Positions 17,329 through 26,027 of a DNA stretch of 64,000 nucleotides are shown one piece after another; the first letter of the stretch is position 1, and every line of letters starts with the position of its first letter. Source of the DNA: an uncultured Microbulbifer sp. (GTDB taxonomy: Bacteria > Pseudomonadota > Gammaproteobacteria > Pseudomonadales > Cellvibrionaceae); assembly GCF_947504145.1 (NCBI RefSeq), contig NZ_CANNGQ010000001.1, forward strand, positions 806,001 through 870,000. The letters run 5' to 3'. The notes under the pieces are model-generated. The model was not told the DNA's origin. It searched no databases and saw only the letters and a program-made list of their open reading frames with translations. The position numbers and the translations under genes were made by a program.

Positions 17329-19908
17329 TCAGTGTTTGTCCGCCAGCGGAATCTCGATGTCAACGATCAACGGCAGATGATCCGATGCCAGGCGCGTCAG
17401 TTCGCTACGGGGCACATGGACATCATTCACTGCGAGTTCCCGGTCGACAAACACGTAGTCGATCCGCGCCTTGGGCAGTCGGCTGAAAAAAGTCCCCTTG
17501 GGTTTGCGTCCAGGTAGCTTCAGCTGGGTGTCGTCCAGTACCGTCGTCAGGCGTTTGATTTCCGTGGAGCCGGGCAGGGCGTTGAAGTCCCCTACCAGAA
17601 TGCGCGGCCGCGGGCAGTCCGCATTGCCCATCCATCCATCTCCCATCAGCGCATCCACCTGCCTCTGGCGCTCTCCTTTGGTGAGCCCCAGATGGGTATT
17701 GAATATCTGTACTCGCGTACCGTGAAAGTCCACCTCCATCCACAGGGCGCCACGCGGCTCTGCGCGACCGTGGTGAAATGAACGTTCTGATGGGCCGGGC
17801 AAAATATCTTTGCGAATTAGCCGTAGCGGATGGGGCGACATAATGGCATCTCCATAACGCTCGTCTTCCAGGTGCATGGCGGGTTGGAAATGGCAGTCCA
17901 TGGACAGCAATCGCGAAATTTCGTGTGCCTGGTCAATTCCGCCGGTACGTTTGCGCCGTACATCCACTTCTTGTAGTGCCACCACATCGGGCGAATAGCG
18001 CGCGATGACGCGGGCAATCCGCTCCGGTGAAATCTTTCCATCCATGCCTTTACAGATATGCACGTTGTAGGTCATCACCCGCAGGTTTCTGGCGCCGTGA
18101 TGTTTGCCGTTCGATCGGCCGTTAAATTGTGGGGCTTGCTTTGGCTCGGCAGGTACGGTTGTGCTGGCGGTTCCACTGGTCTGGGCCTTCTGGGAGGGAG
18201 CTTGGCGCTCAGGCGCAACCGTCACCGCCGGTGGGGACTTCAATTGTTGTGCCGGTTGCGCTTTGAGGAAGGCCAGGGCCGCATTGCGAATATCCCGTGG
18301 CCGCCAGTGCTTTCTGCCATTCTCTGGAAAATGGATATCCCCTGGCATGAGTGCGAAGGCGTGAGTCTCGTTTGGACCTGCACCGCCATGGCTGCCGCAT
18401 TCAATGGCGAAAGTAATACTTTCGTGCCCTGCGCACCAACCGCTTACCACAAAATCCCCCGCATCCGGGTGCCGGCACAGGTTAGCCAGGTCTTCGACCG
18501 CTTCATCCACGAAGGGGTGATCATCCCCCATGATTTTATGGCCGTCCTCCGGCAGAGAGAACGAGCCGTGACACCACCAGCCACGGACTTTTGTGAGCGG
18601 CTCGCCATCGGGCCCAGGCTCGGTCACGCTGTTATCTTCATAGAGCACCATGGGTGCCTGGGTTTTTTCGACGATCAGGCGGGCGATTTCTTCCGGGGGA
18701 GAGTTCTTGCAATGAATGTTGTAGAGCAGTGCAAGGGGTCCCATGGCAGACAGCGCCATGGGCGCCTCGCCTTCCAGCCGATCTTCCGGGTCTTTGATGG
18801 GGAAGAGTTTTTGCACCCACTGGCCACCGAACAATCGTATCCGCTGTAATTGCACCCCGTGATCGCCACTGGAGCGGTAGCCCTGTGGATTTTGTGGCAG
18901 CTCGGAGAGGGCGCTACTGACAGCGGCGGCGAAGCTGCGCCCGTGTAGAGTTTCGTAGGGTGTGCTGTCTTCCTGACCGTGGTCTGAGTAGATCCACACA
19001 TCGTAATGCCGTCGGGATGAACGGTGCGCGGCGCGCCAAATTCTCGCAACGGCGTCGTCGATTCCCTTGAGTGTCCAGTGGGCGAATTTGGAGCTGGGCC
19101 CCCGCCGGTGAGATTGTTCGTCATAACCCAGCAGGTTGATGTAGATAACCGGGAGGCCGCGGGCAATATCGATTTTCACCCCGACGGTGGAGAGTTCACG
19201 CATCAAAATGGTGATGGCGATGCGGGTTGGAATGAACATCAATTCGCGAACGAAATCCTGGCCGCTGATCAGTCCGCGAAAGAAGTCCGCCACAGACAGG
19301 ATCAATTCCAATAGCAATAGGCCCAAGGTGCGAATCAGGCTCCACAGGTTGGCCAGCAGCATCAAAAGCAGTGCTAGCGGTCCCGCTTCCTTGAGAGACG
19401 GACCCCACCCCTGAGATGCGGGGCAGAAGTGCGCTTCGTCATTTTCCGCACCGGCGCGGAATACGCTGACGTAGCAGCTACCCTGTTTCAGTAGCGGCTC
19501 GTGTCCAGCATCGGTCAGCCTTTTCTCGACTTTATTCGCCGCATTGGATTCATACATCCGCAGCATTTCCTGGGAGTCCGTCGACATAAATCCGAACGCG
19601 GGAACCGCGGCTTTTACCCCGTAAAAAATTTCTGCCTGCACCGCTGGCGTGGTTGCAGGGACGCCGGAATACATATGGTCGAGGTGGTAGTGTTCGCGTT
19701 CGATCAGTTTTTTCAGGAAGGGCATCTTGCCTTCCGCCAGGGCTTTGTCGAGCTGCGGGCGGGCGAGGCCATCGATCTGGATCAGCACCAGCGCCGGTGC
19801 ATCCGGTTCCCGCTCGTTGATCTGTAACTTGAGCATCCGCGCCAGCCATTCACTGCGGCTGATGCGGCGGCGCCAGCGGCGCAGCGTGCTCTCGATACGG
19901 GTCATCAT
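17329..19908 (-). CDS. Membrane-inserted alkaline-phosphatase-superfamily domain fused to an endonuclease/exonuclease/phosphatase domain
   Basis: 859 residues in two enzymes. Residues about 38-545 form an alkaline-phosphatase-superfamily domain: D46 (IQIDGL), nucleophile-type Thr86/87 (PATTPAVQ), YDEQSHR (D263, H267), YSDHGQE (D309, H310) and H508 (CGSHGG). A hydrophobic stretch at 176-212, long enough for two helices, interrupts it. After a Pro/Gln-rich linker (550-605) comes a complete EEP domain: MTYNVH (612-617), LQEVD (646-650), FNTHLG (736-741), GDFNALPG (773-780), IDYVFV, SDHLPL (842-847). Both domain families cleave phosphoesters, including phospholipids. It follows the GT4 gene by 38 bp. 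The exact substrate is unknown; a lipid phosphodiesterase is inferred from the operon. Confidence 0.82.
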   Translation of the reverse strand: MMTRIESTLRRWRRRISRSEWLARMLKLQINEREPDAPALVLIQIDGLARPQLDKALAEGKMPFLKKLIEREHYHLDHMYSGVPATTPAVQAEIFYGVKAAVPAFGFMSTDSQEMLRMYESNAANKVEKRLTDAGHEPLLKQGSCYVSVFRAGAENDEAHFCPASQGWGPSLKEAGPLALLLMLLANLWSLIRTLGLLLLELILSVADFFRGLISGQDFVRELMFIPTRIAITILMRELSTVGVKIDIARGLPVIYINLLGYDEQSHRRGPSSKFAHWTLKGIDDAVARIWRAAHRSSRRHYDVWIYSDHGQEDSTPYETLHGRSFAAAVSSALSELPQNPQGYRSSGDHGVQLQRIRLFGGQWVQKLFPIKDPEDRLEGEAPMALSAMGPLALLYNIHCKNSPPEEIARLIVEKTQAPMVLYEDNSVTEPGPDGEPLTKVRGWWCHGSFSLPEDGHKIMGDDHPFVDEAVEDLANLCRHPDAGDFVVSGWCAGHESITFAIECGSHGGAGPNETHAFALMPGDIHFPENGRKHWRPRDIRNAALAFLKAQPAQQLKSPPAVTVAPERQAPSQKAQTSGTASTTVPAEPKQAPQFNGRSNGKHHGARNLRVMTYNVHICKGMDGKISPERIARVIARYSPDVVALQEVDVRRKRTGGIDQAHEISRLLSMDCHFQPAMHLEDERYGDAIMSPHPLRLIRKDILPGPSERSFHHGRAEPRGALWMEVDFHGTRVQIFNTHLGLTKGERQRQVDALMGDGWMGNADCPRPRILVGDFNALPGSTEIKRLTTVLDDTQLKLPGRKPKGTFFSRLPKARIDYVFVDRELAVNDVHVPRSELTRLASDHLPLIVDIEIPLADKH

Positions 19909-19946
19909 GAGGCAGAATCCATTTCTGTTTCAGTGCTAGATCGTGT

Positions 19947-21233
19947 TCAGGTGTCGCTTTTACCGGAGTGGTCCGGGTCCAGAGCGGCGGTGGCGGCACC
20001 GGTGACTCCTTCGAGGATTTCCCACTGGGCACCGATCATATTGCGCAGGCGCATCCATTGGGCGTAAAGGGAGTCATCTAGGGGCCAGTGCTGGTGTACC
20101 AGGGATTCGTAGTGGCGGATTGCGACTGAGGCGCAGTTCTCCATGGAAAATCTCTCGGCCGTGGACAGGGCTGCGTCGGAGAGTTTTACGTACTCGGTCT
20201 CGGGGAGGTCGTACACCCATTGCAAGGCCGCGACCAGCTCCCGTGGGCAATGTTTCAGGAGCAGACGGCCATTGATCCGGTCATCTACTACTTCCCTGCA
20301 GCCGCTTGCATCCAATGCGACTACAGGAACACCGGCGGCCATGGCTTCCGTGAGCACCATGCCCTGGGTTTCGCTGGTAGAGGAGAAGCCGAATACATTC
20401 ATGGCGGTGTACGCATCACGCTGCGCTTCTCCCTGCAGGGTGCCGGTCAAGTGGAGGCGATCGCTCATGCCATGTGTGCTGAAAAGGTTCTGGATCTCAC
20501 TTTGCATGGGGCCGGCGCCTACGACCATGAAGTGCACATCGCTGTTGCGTTTCATCAGTTCGAGTACGGCCTCAGACAGGAAGCCGAGGTTTTTTTCTTC
20601 GGCCAGTCGCCCGAGATGGCCGACGACAAAGGCCTTTTCCGGAATGCCGAACTGTGCCCGTGCGGCGTGCCCATTACCGTTTTGATAGTCCTCGAGTTTT
20701 ACACCGGTGGGTACTGCCTCAATGGGGGATTTCACTCCGCGCTCGCGCAGCAGGTCGGCGACGCTTTCGCTGGGGGCAAATACCATGCTTGCCAGGTTGC
20801 TGTAGCGCGTGGCGAGCTCAATCACGAACCGTTTTAGTGCTTCCGAGTCGGCCGGAACGTAATGGGTGTAGCGCTCATACAGGGTGTGGTGGGTAAACAC
20901 CAGCGGCAGTTCGCGGCTGCGCGCAATTCGCAGGGCTGTCATACCCAGCAAAAATGGGTGGTGTGAGTGCACCAGGTCAGGCTCGAAAAAATCCAGCTGC
21001 TCGGTGAGTTCGCCAGACAGAGGCAGGGCTACGGAAAAGTCGCTGCCGTTAAAATTCTGTATTGCGTGAATACGCACCACATCTTTTTCATTTTCGATTT
21101 TTTCTGAGAATTCCGGCGCGACCACAAGCACCTGGTGTCCGCGCTTGCGGTACTCCCGACAGAATGCATCTACCGAGCGCGCTACACCGCCCACATGGGG
21201 CAGGTAGGTGTTGGTCAGCATGACGATATTCAC
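19947..21233 (-). CDS. GT4-family glycosyltransferase, diacylglycerol glucosyltransferase-like
   Basis: 428 residues, GT-B fold. N-terminal acceptor domain: MLTNTYLPHVGGVARSVD, then DLVHSHHPFLLG and FTHHTLYERYTHYVP (113-127). The C-terminal nucleotide-sugar domain has VGHLGRLAEEKN and the retaining E(x7)E pair E288/E296 (SETQGMVLTEAMAAGVPVV). The THHTLYExYTHY segment resembles 1,2-diacylglycerol 3-glucosyltransferases of the alMGS type, so a lipid acceptor is plausible but unproven. No membrane span, so probably peripheral. The start is GTG overlapping the upstream gene's stop by four bases. Second-last gene of a four-gene operon. Confidence 0.85.
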   Translation of the reverse strand: MNIVMLTNTYLPHVGGVARSVDAFCREYRKRGHQVLVVAPEFSEKIENEKDVVRIHAIQNFNGSDFSVALPLSGELTEQLDFFEPDLVHSHHPFLLGMTALRIARSRELPLVFTHHTLYERYTHYVPADSEALKRFVIELATRYSNLASMVFAPSESVADLLRERGVKSPIEAVPTGVKLEDYQNGNGHAARAQFGIPEKAFVVGHLGRLAEEKNLGFLSEAVLELMKRNSDVHFMVVGAGPMQSEIQNLFSTHGMSDRLHLTGTLQGEAQRDAYTAMNVFGFSSTSETQGMVLTEAMAAGVPVVALDASGCREVVDDRINGRLLLKHCPRELVAALQWVYDLPETEYVKLSDAALSTAERFSMENCASVAIRHYESLVHQHWPLDDSLYAQWMRLRNMIGAQWEILEGVTGAATAALDPDHSGKSDT

Positions 21234-23479
21234 TTACGCTGTAACTCCAACGTTTTAACCCAGCGGTCTGGGACGGCGGGCTGATAGCCAAACGCCCGAA
21301 CCTCGATGTGCGGCGCCTTATCGTGCCACTTCCCTGACCAGGAAACACGTGGCTTGTCTCCAGGGGTGATTTCCAGAGAAATAGTTCCAAAATGCGTGGG
21401 GGCCGGGCCAAAGCGAATTGGCTCTTGAGCCGTGCTGTCGCTCAACCACTCCGGTGGCAACCCCGAGGCAAGGATCAGGGTGTCGTCCTCTTCCCTCACA
21501 AAGCAATTGCGCTGCATGGTGACCCACTCTGCCGCTGCCCACGCGTGCTGGCCATCGCCCATGCAGCCGCCGAAGGAGTGCGGGTGAATGGCTTCCGGCC
21601 ACTGACCGGTGGGGGAGGCGAGTTTGGCGACATTGCGCATCAGGTCGATGCAGCGGGGATCGCCCGCACGCAGTAACACCTGAGCGACATGAATGGTGAG
21701 ATAGGCGTTGATACCCGAGTGGATCATGTCCTGGAAAAAGCCACCGGAAACGAAGCAGTTCTCCATCAGAAATTCCACCAGATCGAGCAGTCGCGGATCA
21801 TCTTCTGGGTATAGCTTCAGCGGGTAGCCCGCGGCTATCGAGCCGATGGCACCGGCATCCAGCCTGCGTTTGGGGGAGGCCGGCATGGCCGGACGCTTGA
21901 GGCGTTCGGCGCACTTTTCCAGCGCCTGATCCACCGTGAGCATGAAATCATCCGCCTGTCGCTGAAAGGTATCCGCATCCTGGGTTTGCCCCTCACGACG
22001 ACAGATGGCAACGGACGATAGCTGCCCGGAAATACCCCAGAAATCATCCCAGAAGTAACAATCGTTTGGTCCCAGGTGTTCTGCACTGAATCCCGCGGGC
22101 AACAGTCCGCCTGTGAGGCTGCCGTCTTTCGGTTGGCGCTTGTTGTGTATCCACTGGGCGCCGCGCAATACGGGGTCCAGCCATTCGGGTTTGAGTTTGT
22201 TGCCGGTGATCCGGCAGTACTGATCAATGATCCACAGTGCTTCACCATTGGAGTCCCACTCGCCGTCCTGGGAGTGGAAATAACCGTTGCGTTTCTGGCG
22301 TGACGGGAAGCGCTCGAGGGCGCGTTCTGCACGGTCCAGTAACCCGGCGTGCAATAGCGACTGGATCATAAAGGCGGCGTCGCGGAACCAGAATCGTTTG
22401 TAGGTATAGGGGCCCGGGTAGACGTCGTGGGGGGAATGCAGTATCAGCGAGCGCACAGCGGCATCGTAAAGGAACTGCATTTCCGTGTCGGGTACGCTCA
22501 TGGCGCAGTGTTGCTGCAGATTTTCTTTCCAGCTGGTGCGCGCATTTCGTGTGTTGAGTTTACAGTGCTGAGGGATTGTGATCTGTGTATCGAGGGTTTC
22601 ACCAGGTTCGATGCGGAACAGCGCGGCGGCCGTGGCCATGCCCACCTCGCACTCGGAATGGACCTCGTTTGATTCATCGCGCAGGTACAGGGAAATATCG
22701 CCGCGCTTGTAATCGGAGGCGTGGTGACGATCGACGGGGCGATCAAACAATACCTTGTCGCGCCCATCGACCAGCCACTGGTTGCGATCCTCACCGAGAA
22801 CTACCTTGTGGACAAAGGCAACGCCTTCCGGATTGTAAGGGCGCAGGGAAACCACGAGCCAGCCGCCACTGTGATGTTGTGCGCGCACCCGCATATGGCA
22901 ATTATTGTTGCGCTCACTTAACTCCGCCCAGACCCGGCAATTCAGTTGCATGGATTCCGTGGAGGACGTGGTGTCGATGGCGACACCGGTGGTGTTGTCC
23001 ATTGCGAGCTGCTGGTCGACATCGTCCCGCTGGGATGGGTAGAGTGCGCTGCCGTCGTCTCCGATGATCCAGCTGTCGATGGACCAGCCATCGTAGTGTG
23101 GGATCAACAGGCCGCGGGGGTCGACAATCGGCATCTCTTCGCTATCCGGGACACCGACTGCGGTCCAGTTGCGATGGCTCAGGTTACAGTGGGTGATGGA
23201 AAATGCCCGCGGAATGAAAGAGACATCTGCCGGGTCGAATTGTCGTTCAATCCAATAGGGCCACACCCAGTCCAGGTTGTGCTGGATCACCTTGCTGTTG
23301 ATCAGTGCCCGTGCGTGAAAAATTGCGCCTGCACGTAACAATTCGATGGGCTCACTGACTTCGGAAGGTTCCGCAAAACGCTGCATTCGCGCCATCAACG
23401 TGAGCGGATCGAGAAATCCGTGGGAGGTGGCGAACTTGCGTACGAAGAACCGCCAGGGAAGCCATTTCATCCAGGGCAT
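21230..23479 (-). CDS. Six-hairpin glycosidase-like protein (amylo-alpha-1,6-glucosidase/GDE type)
   Basis: 749 residues, no signal peptide, so cytoplasmic. The N-terminal 320 residues are beta-rich. Residues about 335-660 form an (alpha/alpha)6 barrel: TYKRFWFRDAAFMIQSLLHA (D367), EWDSNGEALWIIDQY (E413), DCYFWDDFWG, GQWPEAIHPHSFGG (E629) and GDGQHAWAAAEW. These recall glycogen-debranching C-terminal domains and GH15/GH63 glucosidases, with acidic candidates for catalysis at 367, 413 and 629. The track ORF extends to 23800, but MPWMKWLPWRFF at 23479 is the true start: it overlaps the VTT stop as ATGA. Likely trims or assembles a glucoside made by the neighbouring GT4. Function inferred only from context. 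Confidence 0.75.
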   Translation of the reverse strand: MPWMKWLPWRFFVRKFATSHGFLDPLTLMARMQRFAEPSEVSEPIELLRAGAIFHARALINSKVIQHNLDWVWPYWIERQFDPADVSFIPRAFSITHCNLSHRNWTAVGVPDSEEMPIVDPRGLLIPHYDGWSIDSWIIGDDGSALYPSQRDDVDQQLAMDNTTGVAIDTTSSTESMQLNCRVWAELSERNNNCHMRVRAQHHSGGWLVVSLRPYNPEGVAFVHKVVLGEDRNQWLVDGRDKVLFDRPVDRHHASDYKRGDISLYLRDESNEVHSECEVGMATAAALFRIEPGETLDTQITIPQHCKLNTRNARTSWKENLQQHCAMSVPDTEMQFLYDAAVRSLILHSPHDVYPGPYTYKRFWFRDAAFMIQSLLHAGLLDRAERALERFPSRQKRNGYFHSQDGEWDSNGEALWIIDQYCRITGNKLKPEWLDPVLRGAQWIHNKRQPKDGSLTGGLLPAGFSAEHLGPNDCYFWDDFWGISGQLSSVAICRREGQTQDADTFQRQADDFMLTVDQALEKCAERLKRPAMPASPKRRLDAGAIGSIAAGYPLKLYPEDDPRLLDLVEFLMENCFVSGGFFQDMIHSGINAYLTIHVAQVLLRAGDPRCIDLMRNVAKLASPTGQWPEAIHPHSFGGCMGDGQHAWAAAEWVTMQRNCFVREEDDTLILASGLPPEWLSDSTAQEPIRFGPAPTHFGTISLEITPGDKPRVSWSGKWHDKAPHIEVRAFGYQPAVPDRWVKTLELQRK

Positions 23480-24183
23480 CAGCGCTCTCCTTGGTCGATT
23501 TTCTGATTGAGTGCACGGCGCGCCATACGGGTCAGGCAGACGATCGCGATGATCGCGAGACAAAAGCCCAGACCGTACAGGGTCCACTCCGTGGGTGTGC
23601 GGGCACTGCGTTCGGTACCGATACTGGCCAGATCCGCTGCAATGGAGCCCACATACACGTTGTTGACTGTGATGGGGATGACGCCCAAGAAGTTCCCGAT
23701 ACAGAAGTCCCGGAAGCGCAGCGGCGTCAGCCCGAAGAAATAATTCGAAAGTTTGAATGGGAACAGCGGGACCATGCGCGTCAGCATCACCATGCGCCAA
23801 CCCTCATCGCGCAAAATCTCCCCTAGGTTCGCCGGTTTGATTTTTGACAGCAGCCAGTCAGAAGCGCGCTTGCCGAGCAGGTAGCGTGAAATCAGGAAGG
23901 CAACTGCTGCCCCGAGCACGGTACCCAGTACCACATACACCGTGCCTTTTACTACACCGAATACGAACCCCGCGCCCATGGTGAATACCACACCGGGAAA
24001 CAGGAAAATGATCGCCAGAGCGATGACCAGGGCAAACCATACGCCCGCCTGCCAACCCAGTGTGTCCATCCACTGCATGAGCTCGATGAGCCGATCATCC
24101 AGATCAAAGTAATGCAGGATTGCCAGCACGATGCCCACGGTGGCCGTACTGATGACAATCAACCAGATAGGTGAAAACTTCAC
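23479..24183 (-). CDS. TVP38/TMEM64 (VTT/DedA superfamily) membrane protein
   Basis: 234 residues, about five to six membrane segments. The VTT core is clear: re-entrant loop FLFPGVVFTMGAGFVFG, then GAAVAFLISRYLLGKRASDWL, RMVPLFPFKLSNYFFGLTPLRF and FLGVIPITVNNVYVGSIA. VTT/DedA proteins are linked to lipid scrambling and carrier-lipid flipping. First gene of the operon with the glycosidase-like, GT4 and AP-EEP genes, overlapping the second by ATGA. The 173-bp gap to DUF4010 upstream presumably carries the operon promoter, though I found no clean -35/-10 pair. Confidence 0.88.
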   Translation of the reverse strand: MKFSPIWLIVISTATVGIVLAILHYFDLDDRLIELMQWMDTLGWQAGVWFALVIALAIIFLFPGVVFTMGAGFVFGVVKGTVYVVLGTVLGAAVAFLISRYLLGKRASDWLLSKIKPANLGEILRDEGWRMVMLTRMVPLFPFKLSNYFFGLTPLRFRDFCIGNFLGVIPITVNNVYVGSIAADLASIGTERSARTPTEWTLYGLGFCLAIIAIVCLTRMARRALNQKIDQGER

Positions 24184-24356
24184 GCCATATTATTCCGCTG
24201 GGCCCGAGCTCTTGGTGGCCGGATTACACAATGCCGACTGGAGTCGATAAATTTGTACTCTTTATAGACTAGCCAACCCGGTGACGGGCGTGTCTACATC
24301 ATTTGTGGATTATTTCCTGCCGAAATAGGGAGGATCCGCACATATTGAAAAAATTC

Positions 24357-25640
24357 CTAAGGCCAAAACCAGAGCACCGCCAACCCGGCGGTAAACGGGA
24401 TGGCAAACAGTGCCAACACCCACCGGAATAGCGGTAGACCGCCGAGAAAACCCGCCGCTCCCGCCTTGAAGGCCAGGTTTGCGAGACTTGCGATCACCAT
24501 GGCGCGCCAGGCGGTATGCACCTCCATCGAGCCAGACGCAGCGAGGTTGGCGGTGGATAACGTAATGGCGTCCACATCGGTAAAGCCTGAAATCAATGCC
24601 ACCACGTAAATCCCCTGATCGCCGAGGTATTCCTTGGCAGCCGCGATGGCCAGTACAACCAGCGCGTAAAGTGCGCCAAAAATTAGCGCCGGCTTCAATT
24701 CTGCCGGGTTTCCGGGCTCCGGCATGGCATCTTCCCGCTGCTGAACACGCAGGTAGGCAAGGCCACACACCACCAGGTTCACCGCAAACAACAGTACCAG
24801 TGGCGGTAGAAACGCGCTCAGCTTGCGCGGTGCCACTACCGTAATTTCCACGAACATTCGGATAAACATGCTGGTGGAGGCGATCAATATCACCAGCGCC
24901 GCAAGACCGGCGGCTTTTTGTTGCGTACGCGCCATACGTGCATAGGTTACGGTGGTGGCCGTTGACGAAATAAGCCCGCCAATCAGCCCGCTCAAAAGAG
25001 TTCCGGCTTTCGCACCGGCTATCTTGTACGCGGCATATCCACCGAGCCCGATTCCCACAATCAATACGACAAGCAGCCAGATGGAAAACGGGTTCAGTAC
25101 GTCGTAGGGGCCGAAGGTGCGATTGGGTAGTACAGGCAAGATAATCAGGGAGAGCACCGCAAACTGCATGATCGACCGGAGATCTTTCTCGGAGAGTTTT
25201 TCTACGAACGCGTGCATACCTGGTTTGAAATGCAGCAAAACGGCGATAGTGCCGCCGACCGTAACTGCCACCGTTTTATCGCCCAATACAAGAAAGGCTC
25301 CAAGCAGGTAAACCAGTAGAGCACTGACTTCCGTGGTAATGCCTGCTGTATCTTCGTCACCCCGCAGTCGGTCCAGATTGCCGAGCAGTATCAAAGCAAT
25401 CATCGCCAGCAGGCCGGTCAACATCAGCCATTCCATGCCCGGGCTGAGACTCAGCTGCGCCGTCAGAGCGCCAAATAGCGCAATCAGTGGAAATGTGCGA
25501 ATACCACCAAGGCGATCGGTTGTGCGCTCGCGCTGGAGGCCGATCAGCAAACCCAGGCCGAGGGCAATGGCGAAGGCGGCAATGCTTTCTGCGTCGAGTA
25601 GTGGTGCGGTGGTAGTGGTGGACTCTCTGGGGGAATTCAT
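24357..25640 (-). CDS. MgtC/SapB family protein with DUF4010
   Basis: 427 residues, about eleven hydrophobic segments. N-terminal MgtC/SapB domain: IALGLGLLIGLQRERTTD, GIRTFPLIALFGAL and AGITTEVSALLVYLLGAFLV. The C-terminal half is DUF4010: SGLIGGLISSTATTVTYARMAR, GIYVVALISGFTDVDAITLS and the FKAGAAGFLGGLPLFRWV end. Members are inner-membrane proteins of unknown activity; classical MgtC acts on magnesium and phosphate homeostasis. It stands alone between the VTT operon and tRNA-Ser. No clear terminator follows its stop. Confidence 0.87.
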   Translation of the reverse strand: MNSPRESTTTTAPLLDAESIAAFAIALGLGLLIGLQRERTTDRLGGIRTFPLIALFGALTAQLSLSPGMEWLMLTGLLAMIALILLGNLDRLRGDEDTAGITTEVSALLVYLLGAFLVLGDKTVAVTVGGTIAVLLHFKPGMHAFVEKLSEKDLRSIMQFAVLSLIILPVLPNRTFGPYDVLNPFSIWLLVVLIVGIGLGGYAAYKIAGAKAGTLLSGLIGGLISSTATTVTYARMARTQQKAAGLAALVILIASTSMFIRMFVEITVVAPRKLSAFLPPLVLLFAVNLVVCGLAYLRVQQREDAMPEPGNPAELKPALIFGALYALVVLAIAAAKEYLGDQGIYVVALISGFTDVDAITLSTANLAASGSMEVHTAWRAMVIASLANLAFKAGAAGFLGGLPLFRWVLALFAIPFTAGLAVLWFWP

Positions 25641-25727
25641 GGCTGATGTGAGTTTTGAAGCATCACATCAGTTTAGAGGAGGGGAATGAGCTCTATGGCC
25701 TTCCTGTGTCACTGAAGTGCCAGATAC

Positions 25728-25766
25728 AAAAAAGCCCAACTACCTCAGCGGTTGTTGGGCTTTTTT
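25728..25766. terminator. Bidirectional terminator next to tRNA-Ser
   Basis: AAAAAAGCCCAAC, a 13-base loop, GTTGGGCTTTTTT. The A-run gives a U-tract on the minus strand, 50 bp downstream of the tRNA 3' end. Confidence 0.9.
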
Positions 25767-25815
25767 GTTGGGTAGAAGTGAAAGACTTTTAAAGCCTCAG
25801 ATTCTACTCATGATA

Positions 25816-25903
25816 TGGCGGTGGGATAGGGATTCGAACCCTAGGACCTGTTACAGTCAACGGTTTTCAAGACCGCCGCTTTCGACCACTCAGCCATCCC
25901 ACC
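25816..25903 (-). tRNA. tRNA-Ser (anticodon UGA)
   Basis: 88 nt including an encoded CCA. On the minus strand it opens GGTGGGATGGCTGAGTGG and the acceptor stem pairs GGTGGGA with TCCCACC. The anticodon loop is CTTGAAA with TGA between the GCGGT and ACCGT stem arms. A long variable arm and the T-loop GGTTCGAATCC follow, as expected for a class II serine tRNA reading UCA and other UCN codons. It precedes a strong terminator. Confidence 0.96.
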
Positions 25904-25975
25904 AAATTGTGCAGCGCATTATACCGAGGTGTTTTGCGGGTACAAGTACTCGGGATATTTTTTTAGGAACTTCAA

Positions 25976-26007
25976 TGGGTTAGCTGCAATTTTAAACAGC
26001 TAACCCA
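25976..26007 (-). terminator. Hairpin just after the rne stop codon
   Basis: Perfect 11-bp inverted repeat TGGGTTAGCTG / CAGCTAACCCA with a 10-base loop, 20 bp past the rne stop. The bases after it on the minus strand are ATTGAAG, so the U-tract is poor; it may stabilise the rne mRNA end rather than terminate alone. Confidence 0.55.
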
Positions 26008-26027
26008 CTGGGTTCTGATACGCGTTG

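Noticed and set aside
23480-23800. N-terminal extension of the glycosidase-like ORF
   Set aside because: It runs through the VTT coding region in another frame; the ATGA-coupled start at 23479 fits the family better.
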